Below, one piece after another: positions 43,075-52,219 of a DNA stretch of 64,000 nt. Position numbers and translations under genes: made by a program. Positions within the stretch are counted from its first letter, which is position 1. Each line of letters starts with the position of its first letter. The notes beneath the pieces were generated by a model. That model was not told the origin of the DNA. It worked only from the letters and a program-made list of their open reading frames with translations, and made no database searches. Source of the stretch: Firmicutes bacterium UBA3553 (lineage in GTDB: Bacteria > Bacillota > Clostridia > Tissierellales > Sedimentibacteraceae); NCBI GenBank assembly GCA_002381185.1, contig DFOA01000063.1, positions 8,867 through 72,866 of the forward strand, in the 5' to 3' direction.

Positions 43075-43488
43075 GTGGAAGAACAAAATATCGTGTCAAA
43101 GACAGTAAATTACATAGAGCAAAATTTAGAGAAAAATTTAAGTCTTGATAAAATTTCCGAGGAAATGAATTATTCGAAATTTCATTTGAATAGATTATTT
43201 TCGGAAAAGGTCGGATGCACAATCTATAAATATATTCAAATGCGCAGAATTACCGAAGCTGCAAGAAAACTGGTCTATACAGATGCACCTGTTATTGATA
43301 TTGCACTGGAAGCAAACTATAACTCACAGCAGGCTTTCACACTTGCATTCAGACAAATTTACCTGTGTACTCCTCAGGCTTACAGGGGAATAGGAGTATT
43401 CACACCAAGGCAGGACAAATTCTCAATGTATTGTAAATATAATTTCTATGACATAGCAAATATAAGATTTGAAGGAGCTGCAGCATGA
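43075..43488 (+). CDS. AraC-type HTH regulator (DNA-binding domain only)
   Basis: A 137-residue protein with two AraC helix-turn-helix units (NLSLDKISEEMNYSKFHLNR and PVIDIALEANYNSQQAFTLA) and a short tail, but no sensor domain. GTG start, set by GGAGG at 43063-43067; the longer frame to 42964 has no ribosome site. It overlaps the clpP start by 4 bp (ATGA), so the two are coupled. The tail (FTPRQDKFSMYCKYNFYD) is reminiscent of Rob/SoxS-like sequences, role unknown. Confidence 0.88.
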   Translation: MEEQNIVSKTVNYIEQNLEKNLSLDKISEEMNYSKFHLNRLFSEKVGCTIYKYIQMRRITEAARKLVYTDAPVIDIALEANYNSQQAFTLAFRQIYLCTPQAYRGIGVFTPRQDKFSMYCKYNFYDIANIRFEGAAA

Positions 43489-44081
43489 GTACGATACCTT
43501 ATGTAATTGAACAAACCGGGCGCGGTGAGCGCAGCTATGATATTTTTTCCAGGCTTTTGGCCGATAGGATTATTTTCCTGGGAGAAGAGGTCAGTGATGC
43601 TTCTGCAAGCTTAATTACCGCCCAGCTATTATTTTTAGAAAGCGAAGATCCGGATAAAGATATAAGCTTATATATCAATAGCCCGGGAGGCTCTGTAACC
43701 GCAGGCTTCGCCATATTTGACACAATGAATTATATTAAATGCGATGTATCAACGATTTGCACCGGAATGGCGGCTAGCTTTGCATCCTTTTTATTGGCGG
43801 CAGGGGCCAAGGGAAAAAGATTTGCACTTCCCAATGCGGAGATAATGATACACCAGCCGTCCATATCAGGAGGAATTAAAGGTCCTGCCAGTGATATCAA
43901 AATAATGTCGGATTATATGCAAAGAAGCAAACTCCGACTGAATAAAATTCTGTCTCAAAATACCGGGCGGACAATAGAAGAAATTGAACGTGACACGGAC
44001 AGGGATAATTTCATGACGGCAGAAGAGGCAAAGATATATGGGATAATTGATAAGGTTGTCTCTCAAAGAGATATAAAATAA
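43485..44081 (+). CDS. clpP: ATP-dependent Clp protease proteolytic subunit (paralogue)
   Basis: A 198-residue serine protease subunit with the full triad at the classical numbers: Ser98 (GMAASFASFLLAAG), His123 (MIHQP) and Asp172 (DTDRDNF). It forms a tetradecameric chamber fed by Clp ATPases. The usual clostridial clpP lies with tig and clpX, absent here, so this is probably a second copy. MAASFASF replaces the usual MAASMGAF around the active serine. It is translationally coupled to the HTH gene. Confidence 0.93.
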   Translation: MSTIPYVIEQTGRGERSYDIFSRLLADRIIFLGEEVSDASASLITAQLLFLESEDPDKDISLYINSPGGSVTAGFAIFDTMNYIKCDVSTICTGMAASFASFLLAAGAKGKRFALPNAEIMIHQPSISGGIKGPASDIKIMSDYMQRSKLRLNKILSQNTGRTIEEIERDTDRDNFMTAEEAKIYGIIDKVVSQRDIK

Positions 44082-44114
44082 ATTTAAATAAAATGATATA
44101 ATTAATATAAAGCC

Positions 44115-44164
44115 TTGACCACATTGGTCACTTAGTATATAATAATAAGTGACCAATGTGGTCA
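44115..44164 (+). promoter_or_regulatory. promoter with two palindromic operators for the TetR-ABC operon
   Basis: TTGACC (44115-44120), 17-bp spacer and TATAAT (44138-44143) form a near-consensus promoter. Two 15-bp palindromes, TGACCACATTGGTCA at 44116-44130 and TGACCAATGTGGTCA at 44150-44164, cover the -35 box and the start region; they are also complementary to each other over 18 bp. They are probably sites for the TetR protein encoded just downstream (inference). Confidence 0.8.
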
Positions 44165-44247
44165 TTTGTTTGTATCATAAACTAATTTGTGAGGTCAGAG
44201 TAAGAAATAAATTGATGAACTCAGACCTCATATAAAATAGAAATGAG

Positions 44248-44880
44248 GTGGTCATTATATACCAGAAGTTTTTCAGCCTGGAACATGAGAAAAGGGAACG
44301 TATTATTAACGCGGCTCTTAAGGAGTTTGCGCGAAATGGTTATGAAAGGGCTTCAACCAATGAAATTATAAAGGAAGCGGAAATATCTAAAGGATCGTTA
44401 TTCAGTTATTTCAACAGTAAAAAGGAATTGTATTTATTCCTGTTCGACTATGTGAACGAGATTATAGAAAAAATCTACGAAGAAACAGACTGGAGTGATA
44501 CTGATATTTTTAAAAGAATGAAATCAATTGGATTGGCTAAATTTAAAATTTACAAGAGATTTCCCCAGGCATTTGATTTTATAAAGTCTGCGGCTTTTGA
44601 AGATGCTGCCGAAGTGAAATCCGAAATCAAAAAATTTAGTAGCGGCCTTGTTGAAAGAGGCTTTGAAAAAGGGTATAAAAATATAGATTTTACTAAATTC
44701 CGTGATGATATTGATGTTAAAAAAACAATTGATATTATTAATTGGACGGTACTGAGTTTTTCAGAACAGCAAAGGAACAGGGTGAATTCTATTGAAGACG
44801 TGGGTATGGAAATACTAAGTGAATGGGATGTTTATTTTGATATAATGAAACGTTGTTTCTATAAGAAGGAGGAGCAATAA
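44248..44880 (+). CDS. TetR/AcrR family regulator
   Basis: A 210-residue TetR protein: HTH at about 18-58 (NAALKEFARNGYERASTNEI, then AEISKGSLFSYFNSKKELY) followed by a ligand domain. It precedes the ABC exporter genes by 1 bp and should control them and itself. Start codon unclear: GTG at 44248 lies inside the GAGGTGG ribosome site, whereas ATT (44254) or ATA (44257) would have better spacing. Confidence 0.9.
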   Translation: MVIIYQKFFSLEHEKRERIINAALKEFARNGYERASTNEIIKEAEISKGSLFSYFNSKKELYLFLFDYVNEIIEKIYEETDWSDTDIFKRMKSIGLAKFKIYKRFPQAFDFIKSAAFEDAAEVKSEIKKFSSGLVERGFEKGYKNIDFTKFRDDIDVKKTIDIINWTVLSFSEQQRNRVNSIEDVGMEILSEWDVYFDIMKRCFYKKEEQ

Positions 44881-44881
44881 C

Positions 44882-45580
44882 ATGTTTATTGATGTTTCGG
44901 ATTTAAGTAAAAGTTACAAGACAGGAGAGGTTTTAACAGAAGTTTTAAGGGGAATAGGGATGAAGCTGAATAAAGGGGAAATAGGCGTTATTCTCGGACC
45001 ATCGGGTTCTGGGAAATCTACTCTTATGAATATTATAGGAGGTATTGACCGTGCCGACAGCGGCAAAATCGTTGTTGATGGAACAGAGATTAATAAATTA
45101 AGTAATGATGAGCTTACCGAATACAGGCGTGAGAATATCGGATTCGTCTTTCAGTTCTACAATCTGGTTCCGAATCTTACGGTATCAGAAAACATAGAGG
45201 TGGTTTCCAATATCAGCAAGTCGCCTTTGAAGATTGATGAGGTGCTAAAAGCGGTGGAGATGCAGGACAAGAAAAACCGCTTTCCAAGAGAGCTGAGCGG
45301 CGGAGAGCAGCAGAGAGTATCCATAGCAAGAGCAATTGTAAAAAATCCAAAGCTGCTGCTTTGTGACGAGCCTACGGGAGCCCTTGATTTCCATACTTCC
45401 CGCGGTATTTTACAGCTTTTGCAGCAGCTGAACAAAAAGTTCGGAACTACTATACTGATGATTACTCACAATACTGCTATTGCCAATATGGCTAACAGGG
45501 TATTAAAACTGAGGGACGGGCAGATTGCAGAGGATACGGTTAATCAGACGATTGTTCCGGCGGAAAGGATTGAGTGGTAA
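44882..45580 (+). CDS. ABC transporter ATP-binding protein (MacB/LolD type)
   Basis: A 232-residue ATPase: Walker A GPSGSGKS (39-46), signature ELSGGEQQRVSIARA, Walker B LLLCDEPTGALD and a following H-loop. The MacB/LolD subfamily works with FtsX-like permeases to export peptides, antibiotics or lipoproteins by mechanotransmission. It is preceded by GGAGGAG and its stop overlaps the permease ATG (TAATG). Confidence 0.95.
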   Translation: MFIDVSDLSKSYKTGEVLTEVLRGIGMKLNKGEIGVILGPSGSGKSTLMNIIGGIDRADSGKIVVDGTEINKLSNDELTEYRRENIGFVFQFYNLVPNLTVSENIEVVSNISKSPLKIDEVLKAVEMQDKKNRFPRELSGGEQQRVSIARAIVKNPKLLLCDEPTGALDFHTSRGILQLLQQLNKKFGTTILMITHNTAIANMANRVLKLRDGQIAEDTVNQTIVPAERIEW

Positions 45581-47829
45581 TGGCACTGAATAAAAGAATT
45601 TTTAGGATACTGAAAGAAAGTACACTGCGCTACATTGGGATACTTTTGCTCATTATACTCGGAAGCTATACCTTTGTTATAGCGGCTGAGATTTCACGAA
45701 ATTTGGATAATCTGGTAACAACATTTACGGAAGGACATATGCAGGAGGATCTGTCCTTCAGAACTGATAAAGAAATTGAGGACATCACGGAACTGGAGGA
45801 GGCTGCCAATGCTGTAATCGAAAAGTCTGTGAGCAGTGACGCAGCTCTTTCTGAATCGCTTACACTTCGGCTTTTAAGCAAGACAAATAAACTGAATATT
45901 CCGGCTGTCATAGAGGGTCGGGAACTTGCCGGCACTGGAGAGATACTGCTTGACCCTGCCTTTGCAAAAGCCAACGGGTATTCTGCGGGAAGTCAAATAG
46001 AGGCGGCGGGCAAAACCTTCACCGTGGTGGGGTTTGTATCCCTTCCTCACTATATTTATCCGTTGAAAAATGTATACGACATCATGGTTTCTCCGAATAA
46101 TTTCGGTGTCGGTGTTATTAGTTCTGAGGATTTTGAGGGAATTGGCAATGCTTTATCCATTTATTCCGTCAGGTTCAACGACAGGGAGAAAAGCCTCAAC
46201 AAACAGGCTGCTGAGCTTAGAGGGCTTTTGCATGAAGAAGGCATAACAGAATCCGACTGGATTGACATCATGAACAACAAGCGTGCAAGAATGGCCTGGG
46301 CATCCATAACAGGCTTAAAGACTATGAGCGTGCCGGTACCTGCAGCGATGTTTCTTCTAAGCTGCTTAATTATCGGCATCATGATATGGCGTATGATACA
46401 ACGTGAATCGGTTATAATCGGAACATTTTACGCACAGGGTTACAGGGGTCGTGAGCTGATGCGGCATTATATGACTGTACCGATGCTGCTGGCCGTTTCA
46501 GGCGGAGCAGCAGGAAGCGTGCTGGCTGTTCCAACTGTTTCACCGTCGGTGGAGGCAATGGTTTCATATTATAATGTCCCTGTCACAGGTATTGAAATAA
46601 GTGCTTTAAATGTACTGATAGGGATACTGACGCCTGTTCTGTTTCTGGGTGTCAGCAGCTATTTTGTCATACGTTCGGAATTGAAACTTTCTCCGGCTGA
46701 GCTAATGAGGGGCGGCAAACAAAAAAACAAGGTCAATGTACTGGAGCGTACGTTTAAGCTGGAAAGGTTCAAGTTCACCACGAAATTTAAGCTAAGGGAG
46801 CAGCTTAGAAGCATTTCACGGCTTTTGTTCCTGCTTTTTGGGATTACCGGAGCGTCTGTACTCATGCTCTTAGGCTTTACAATTATGAATTCAATGAATT
46901 ATGCATTCAAAAACAGTACGGAGGGCACATATCGGTTTGAATACGAATATGCCTTAAAGGACATACAGCAGGGCAAGGCTCCGGAAGGCGCTGAGATTTT
47001 CAATGCCGGAAGGTTTTATCCTGAAAGCAATGAGGGAATTGAATTTTACGTAACCGGTGTAGAGCCGGATTCAACAATTCTGACACTGAACGGAAAAGAC
47101 GGAAGCCCGCTTCCAAATGATCAGATAAACATTACGAAGCCTTTGGCGGACAGACTGGACATTAAAGAAGGCGACAGCGTAAGCTTCATAAACAAGCAGG
47201 ATGGAAAGTCATACACGTTTCGCATTGATGCTGTAGCCGACTCCTATGCGGGGCAGTTTATATTCATGCCCATAGACGAGTTCAATGCACAGATGGGATT
47301 TTCCGAAAACAGTTATACAGGTATATGGAGCACAAGGGCACTTGATATTCCTGAGGAACTGCTTTCAGGAACAAAATCTCTGAGCGAGACTGCCAATGCA
47401 ATGGATGAGCTGCTTGGCCCTATGTCTTCCATGGTGGCGGCAATGACTGCTGTTGCCAGTGTTGTGGGTTTGATTATTATCTATCTTGTAACATCTTTGA
47501 TTATTGAGGAAAATAAAAATACCATTTCGCTTTTTAAGATATTTGGCTACGGGCGTCGTGAAATAGGTTCTCTGATATTGAACAGTTCAACTATTATCAT
47601 ACTGGTCGGATTTATTATCAGCATTCCTGTTATGGCAGTATCCATGGACGCAATGTATGGCTATCTCGGTGATATGATAAACCTTGTGCTTCCGACGATT
47701 ATCAATCCATTTTATGTGGTCCTGTGCTTTGTAGCAGTTATGCTGACATACCAGCTCAGCAAGCTGCTTTGCACAAAGAAGGTGAACGCGGTCTCCATGA
47801 GCGAAGCACTTAAAGCATTAACCGAATAA
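45580..47829 (+). CDS. ABC transporter permease, FtsX/MacB family
   Basis: A 749-residue permease: TM1 near residue 15-33, a large extracytoplasmic domain to about 245, then three helices, a second extracellular domain (about 425-600) and three terminal helices, giving the FtsX duplicated layout. The start is the ATG overlapping the ATPase stop; an upstream GTG is less likely. With the ATPase it forms an export complex under TetR control; the substrate is unknown but peptide antibiotics are common for this class. Confidence 0.9.
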   Translation: MALNKRIFRILKESTLRYIGILLLIILGSYTFVIAAEISRNLDNLVTTFTEGHMQEDLSFRTDKEIEDITELEEAANAVIEKSVSSDAALSESLTLRLLSKTNKLNIPAVIEGRELAGTGEILLDPAFAKANGYSAGSQIEAAGKTFTVVGFVSLPHYIYPLKNVYDIMVSPNNFGVGVISSEDFEGIGNALSIYSVRFNDREKSLNKQAAELRGLLHEEGITESDWIDIMNNKRARMAWASITGLKTMSVPVPAAMFLLSCLIIGIMIWRMIQRESVIIGTFYAQGYRGRELMRHYMTVPMLLAVSGGAAGSVLAVPTVSPSVEAMVSYYNVPVTGIEISALNVLIGILTPVLFLGVSSYFVIRSELKLSPAELMRGGKQKNKVNVLERTFKLERFKFTTKFKLREQLRSISRLLFLLFGITGASVLMLLGFTIMNSMNYAFKNSTEGTYRFEYEYALKDIQQGKAPEGAEIFNAGRFYPESNEGIEFYVTGVEPDSTILTLNGKDGSPLPNDQINITKPLADRLDIKEGDSVSFINKQDGKSYTFRIDAVADSYAGQFIFMPIDEFNAQMGFSENSYTGIWSTRALDIPEELLSGTKSLSETANAMDELLGPMSSMVAAMTAVASVVGLIIIYLVTSLIIEENKNTISLFKIFGYGRREIGSLILNSSTIIILVGFIISIPVMAVSMDAMYGYLGDMINLVLPTIINPFYVVLCFVAVMLTYQLSKLLCTKKVNAVSMSEALKALTE

Positions 47830-47848
47830 AAAATATCTTGTATAAGTT

Positions 47849-47890
47849 TAAATCTGAGGCCGCGATAGAAATACTGAGGCCTCAGATTTA
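47849..47890 (+). terminator. hairpin after the ABC operon
   Basis: TAAATCTGAGGCC (47849-47861) pairs with GGCCTCAGATTTA (47878-47890); the following T-run is weak. Confidence 0.6.
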
Positions 47891-48109
47891 ATTAAATGCT
47901 GTGATGACTTGTGTGGATAAATATGGTATAATAAAATTGAATATATAAAGTGGATATGTTTGAAATCACAGAATGCCATATTAATTGCAATTCAATTGAA
48001 TGAGGCTGTAAAAAATTCTGAGTGTTATAAATAATATGACATACAGATGTCATGATTAAAATGATAATATTAATCTGCATTAAGGATACTTTAGAAAAGA
48101 GGTGTGAGA

Positions 48110-48754
48110 ATGAGCAAGTTTGATTTTAAAAAGGAATACAAGGACCTGTACCTGCCCGGGAAGCAGCCTGTAATGATTGACATTCCCAGCATGAAATTCA
48201 TCATGGTTAAAGGAAAGGGAGATCCCAATACCTGTAAGGAGTACAGTGATGCCATGGAAATTTTGTATGGGCTGTCCTACGGAATTAAAATGAGTAAAAT
48301 GAACGGAACTCAGCCTGAAGGATATTTCGAGTATGTGGTGCCGCCCCTTGAAGGATTGTGGTGGGTTGATGAAGAGAACTTTGACTATATGAATATGACA
48401 GATAAAAATAAATTTTGTTGGATTTCAATGATCCGGCAGCCGGATTTTGTAACAGAAGGTGTTTTTGAACAGGCAAAGATTAATCTGAAGAAAAAGAAGC
48501 CGGATTTGAAACTGGAAAAAGCGTATTTAAAGATATTTACAGAAGGATTATGTGCTCAGATAATGCATGTGGGACCTTATGATGATGAACCGGAAACCGT
48601 AAAGAGGCTAATTAGTTTTATCGAGGAATCCGGATATGAGCAGGATATGTCCGGTATGAGAATGCATCATGAGATTTATCTGGGAGATCCGAGAAAAGCA
48701 AAGCCTGAAAACTTAAAAACGGTGATACGCCATCCAATAAGAAAACGGAAGTAG
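48110..48754 (+). CDS. GyrI-like small-molecule-binding domain protein
   Basis: A 214-residue GyrI-like protein: YLPGKQPVMIDIPSMKFIMVKGKGDPN near the start and EGLCAQIMHVGPYDDEPETV in the second half are typical of stand-alone members. Proteins of this class bind or hydrolyse cyclopropanoid or other toxic small molecules; the role here is unknown. The start at 48110 follows AGAGGTG. It precedes the AlkZ-related gene by 11 bp and is likely cotranscribed. Confidence 0.85.
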   Translation: MSKFDFKKEYKDLYLPGKQPVMIDIPSMKFIMVKGKGDPNTCKEYSDAMEILYGLSYGIKMSKMNGTQPEGYFEYVVPPLEGLWWVDEENFDYMNMTDKNKFCWISMIRQPDFVTEGVFEQAKINLKKKKPDLKLEKAYLKIFTEGLCAQIMHVGPYDDEPETVKRLISFIEESGYEQDMSGMRMHHEIYLGDPRKAKPENLKTVIRHPIRKRK

Positions 48755-48765
48755 GTAGGTAAATA

Positions 48766-49446
48766 ATGAAAGTAATACAAAACTTTGAAGATTTCCTGGA
48801 AAACTTATATTATGCAGGCATAAGCCTGGGCGGCGAGAACAGCGAAGGAATCTTTACCCTCTGCGATTATTTTAAGGATAATGTACTATGGCATACGGGA
48901 GAACTGGATACTGACCCGTGGGAATGGAGAATGAGGGTTTTAAATGAAAAGAACGACATTGCCTACGGTAAACTATTTTTCAAAAAAAGCGGATATATAA
49001 CAAAAGAATGGTATTCTTATTTTTACGCCGTAAGACGCGGAAACAACGAATTACAGGAGGAGTACGAAGAAGGCAAGATAAGCTTACATGCGAAAAAAAT
49101 CTATGAATTGCTGTGTGAGTACAGAGAGCTGCCTATTCATCTGATTAAGAGATACGGAGGATTTTCCAAGGAAGATAAGACAATGTTTGATAATGCTGTC
49201 ACAGAGCTTCAGATGAAATTTTATATTTCTATGTGCGGAAGAGCAAGAAAAAAATCGAAGTCAGGAGAAGAATTCGGCTGGTCATCAACTGTATTTTGCC
49301 TTGCAGAGGATTTTTTTGACGAAGAAGTTATAAAGGCAGCTGGTAAAATAGGCTATGAGGAAGCTTACAAAAAAATCGAAAATAGAGTATATGAATTGAA
49401 TCCGCAGGCTGATTCTAAAAAGGTAAAAAAATTTATTTTGGGATAG
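48766..49446 (+). CDS. AlkZ-related protein
   Basis: A 226-residue protein that I recognise as AlkZ-related (WHTGELDTDPWEWRMRVL, then KLFFKKSGYITKEWY, and RRGNNELQEEYEEGKISLHA). AlkZ-type proteins are winged-helix DNA glycosylases that unhook crosslinks, but this shorter relative lacks a proven activity. The pairing with GyrI-like protein could be a response to toxic DNA-damaging compounds (inference). Confidence 0.7.
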   Translation: MKVIQNFEDFLENLYYAGISLGGENSEGIFTLCDYFKDNVLWHTGELDTDPWEWRMRVLNEKNDIAYGKLFFKKSGYITKEWYSYFYAVRRGNNELQEEYEEGKISLHAKKIYELLCEYRELPIHLIKRYGGFSKEDKTMFDNAVTELQMKFYISMCGRARKKSKSGEEFGWSSTVFCLAEDFFDEEVIKAAGKIGYEEAYKKIENRVYELNPQADSKKVKKFILG

Positions 49447-49487
49447 TTAGTAAAAAGCAGCCGTGGGCTGACACAGTAAGCATATGC

Positions 49488-49521
49488 CGGAGCAGTAAAA
49501 CATCAATTGTTTACTGCTCCG
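49488..49521. terminator. bidirectional terminator
   Basis: CGGAGCAGTAAA (49488-49499) pairs with TTTACTGCTCCG (49510-49521); it separates the AlkZ-related gene from metQ. Confidence 0.85.
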
Positions 49522-49545
49522 CTATTATTATTTAATAATTATATT

Positions 49546-50418
49546 TTACCAAACAGGAATGGAAGAGCCTTTTGAATCTTCTTCAATAACTTTTTTGGTT
49601 TCATCCGTTTGATAGAGTTCTACAATGCGTTTATAAACTTCATTATCCTTGTCTTCTGTGCGAACAGCAATTATATTTATATAGGGATTTTCCCCCGGTT
49701 TGGATTCTTCTAATACTATGGAATCCTGTGTAGGTATGAAGCCTGCGTCACGGGCTACTCCTGAATTAATAGCAGCTAAAGGAACTTCTTCAAGAGAGGC
49801 AGGTATATTTGTGGCTGCCAGTTCTATAATGTTGAAGTTTTTCGGGTTCTCAATGTCCTTTAAGGTTGGAGTCAGTCCGGCAGCCGGGTCTATGCTTATC
49901 AGTCCGTTTGCTTCAAGCAGTAAAAGCGAGCGGCCACCGTTTGTAACATCATCTGGTATTACAATTGTATCTCCGTCTTTGAGCTCATCGATGCTGCTGA
50001 TTTTTTTGGAATAAAGACCAAGAGGAGCAAAGACAGTCTCACCGATAACTGAAATGTCATATCCATGCTGCTCTATTTCTGTATTCAGATAAATATAATG
50101 CTGAAATGCATTCATTTCAATTTCTCCTGCATCCAATGCCGCATTGGGAAGCGGATATGAATCAAAGAAGACAAGTTCAATATCAATATTTTCTTTTGCA
50201 GCTTCCTCTTTGACATGGTTCCAAACTTTAGAGTCACTTCCTGTTAAACCAACGCGTACCTTAACAGGTTTTGCTGCAGGGGCTTCATTTTCTGAATTTT
50301 CTTCAGCTGCATTATTGTTTTCCGAAGGTGTTCCTCCTGACTGTGCAGGTGTGCTGTTTCCGGATGAGCATCCGGCCAACAGCAAAGATAGTATTAGTGT
50401 AAAAATTATTTTTTTCAT
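49546..50418 (-). CDS. metQ: methionine-binding lipoprotein (MetQ/NlpA)
   Basis: A 290-residue substrate-binding protein: signal peptide with lipobox ending LLAGC (Cys17), a disordered linker rich in Ser, Asn and Glu (18-52), then the NlpA fold with VRVGLTGSDSKVWNHVKE, FQHYIYLNTE and ITGGRSLLLLE-like text (VTNGGRSLLLLEANGLI). It captures methionine for MetNI. Last gene of a SAM-I controlled operon. Confidence 0.95.
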   Translation of the reverse strand: MKKIIFTLILSLLLAGCSSGNSTPAQSGGTPSENNNAAEENSENEAPAAKPVKVRVGLTGSDSKVWNHVKEEAAKENIDIELVFFDSYPLPNAALDAGEIEMNAFQHYIYLNTEIEQHGYDISVIGETVFAPLGLYSKKISSIDELKDGDTIVIPDDVTNGGRSLLLLEANGLISIDPAAGLTPTLKDIENPKNFNIIELAATNIPASLEEVPLAAINSGVARDAGFIPTQDSIVLEESKPGENPYINIIAVRTEDKDNEVYKRIVELYQTDETKKVIEEDSKGSSIPVW

Positions 50419-50501
50419 TTTTATTCTCCTCGTATGATATTATTTGCAAGTAAATATTGTGTTTTACAGGGATAAGAGCCTTGCAACAATTTATCTCTTT
50501 T

Positions 50502-51182
50502 TTAATGTGATGTTTTTTTAATAATTAAATTGCCTATAAATTGAATTATTGAAACCAGAATCAGAATTACCACAACCGAAACATAGGTTATATCCTGATA
50601 AAATCTGTTATGGCCGTATCTTATGACAAAGGAGCCCAGGCCTCCGCCTCCTACGGCACCGCCCATAGCGGTCAGACCCAGCAGGCTGATGGCTGTTATG
50701 GTTGTTGAACGTGCCAGAGCCGGTATGCTTTCCTTGAGATATACTCTGAAGATTATTCCGACAGGGGATATGCCCATGGATTGAGCCGCCTCAATAAGAC
50801 CGTTGTCAATGTCCGACAGTGCCATATCAACCTGTCTTATAAAGAAGGGAGTACATCCGACCACAAGGGGAAAAACAGCTCCCTTTACGCCTATAAAAGT
50901 TCCCACTATCAGTTTTGTCAACGGAATCAGGGCAGTTATCAAGATTACAAACGGTATTGAACGGAATAAGTTAACCAGTTTATCTATTATTTGATGAACA
51001 AAGTTGTTTTCCATTATGTTTCCCTTCCTTGTAACAACCAGCAGGATTCCTAAAAAAAGTCCTGCAATGAATGAATAGATTCCGGATAAAAAAAGCATTT
51101 GCATGGTTTCACCGATACTTTTGATAAATTCATCAGAATAATTAAGCAAATTTGGGGTATATATTTCCAATACTTTAAGCAT
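50502..51182 (-). CDS. metI: methionine ABC transporter permease
   Basis: A 226-residue MetI permease with five hydrophobic helices, the loop KESIPALARSTTITAISLLG with the EAA-type motif (EAAQSMGISPVGII), and the MGGAVGGGGLGSFVIRYG end typical of the D-methionine transporter family. It overlaps metN by 8 bp. Confidence 0.95.
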   Translation of the reverse strand: MLKVLEIYTPNLLNYSDEFIKSIGETMQMLFLSGIYSFIAGLFLGILLVVTRKGNIMENNFVHQIIDKLVNLFRSIPFVILITALIPLTKLIVGTFIGVKGAVFPLVVGCTPFFIRQVDMALSDIDNGLIEAAQSMGISPVGIIFRVYLKESIPALARSTTITAISLLGLTAMGGAVGGGGLGSFVIRYGHNRFYQDITYVSVVVILILVSIIQFIGNLIIKKTSH

Positions 51183-52209
51183 ACTTAATTACCTCCACTT
51201 TAATATTGATATCCTTCAGATGACGGACAACAGATTCCTGGTCGTCTTCACTTCCGCTTAAAATTACAATTAAAGAACCCAGTACGGTTTCTGATATTAC
51301 CTCAATGTTTCCGAAAATAATGCTTGCATTTACATTGTACTTTCTTGAAATGTAAGAAATTATGGGTTCTTTTGTATTTGAACCGTAAAAGTCCAATCTG
51401 CAAAGCTTTTGCCCGTTTTCAAGTTTTACTATTGATGAATGCTCCTTAATTAAATCATCAATACGGGTGAGATTTGAAGTAGTATTTATAAAGTCTTTTG
51501 TTATTTGAGCCTGAGGATTAGAAAAAATGGAAACAACATCATTTAATTCTACCACACGGCCGTTTTCCATCACTGCGACTCTGTTGCATATTTCCTTTAT
51601 TACACTCATCTCATGGGTTATAATTACTATGGTTATGCCCAATTTTTTGTTTAAATCCTTTAACAGTCTTAATATGGACTGTGTAGTTTGCGGGTCCAAT
51701 GCGGAGGTTGCCTCATCGCATAATAAAATTCCAGGATCATTGGCTAATGCCCTTGCTATGGCAACTCTTTGCTTTTGTCCTCCTGACAGCTGTGACGGAT
51801 AAGATTTGGCTTTGTCCGCAATGCCCACCAGATTTAAAAGAGAAGTAACCTTTTTATTAATTTCATTCTTGTCAATGCCTTTATATCTTAAAGGAAAAGC
51901 CACATTTTCAAAAACCGTTCTTGATGCAAGCAGGTTAAATTGTTGAAATATCATTCCTATTTTTTGACGGTGTTTTCGCAGGCTTCTTTCGTTTAACTGA
52001 ACAAGGTCCACGTCATCAATAACTACTTTGCCTTGAGTTGGACGCTCTAGTAAATTAATACATCTGACCAGTGTGCTTTTTCCGGCTCCGCTGTATCCAA
52101 TTACTCCGAATATTTCTGATTTTTCAATTCTCAAGCTTACATTTTTAACAGCATTGACTTTGCCGCTGTCCGAAGAGAAGGTTTTTGACACGTCTATCAA
52201 TTCAATCAT
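51175..52209 (-). CDS. metN: methionine ABC transporter ATP-binding protein
   Basis: A 344-residue ATPase: Walker A GYSGAGKS, signature LSGGQKQRVAIARAL, Walker B ILLCDEATSALDP, then a C-terminal NIL (ACT-like) domain (about 265-344) that binds methionine and inhibits transport. The domain organisation identifies it as MetN. It is separated by 10 bp from the M20 gene. Confidence 0.96.
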   Translation of the reverse strand: MIELIDVSKTFSSDSGKVNAVKNVSLRIEKSEIFGVIGYSGAGKSTLVRCINLLERPTQGKVVIDDVDLVQLNERSLRKHRQKIGMIFQQFNLLASRTVFENVAFPLRYKGIDKNEINKKVTSLLNLVGIADKAKSYPSQLSGGQKQRVAIARALANDPGILLCDEATSALDPQTTQSILRLLKDLNKKLGITIVIITHEMSVIKEICNRVAVMENGRVVELNDVVSIFSNPQAQITKDFINTTSNLTRIDDLIKEHSSIVKLENGQKLCRLDFYGSNTKEPIISYISRKYNVNASIIFGNIEVISETVLGSLIVILSGSEDDQESVVRHLKDINIKVEVIKYA

Positions 52210-52219
52210 TATGTACCTC

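Noticed and set aside
44115..44164. Long inverted repeat after clpP as a transcription terminator
   Set aside because: It contains a near-consensus promoter between its arms and each arm is itself a palindrome, with no T-run after the second arm; operator pair is the better reading.
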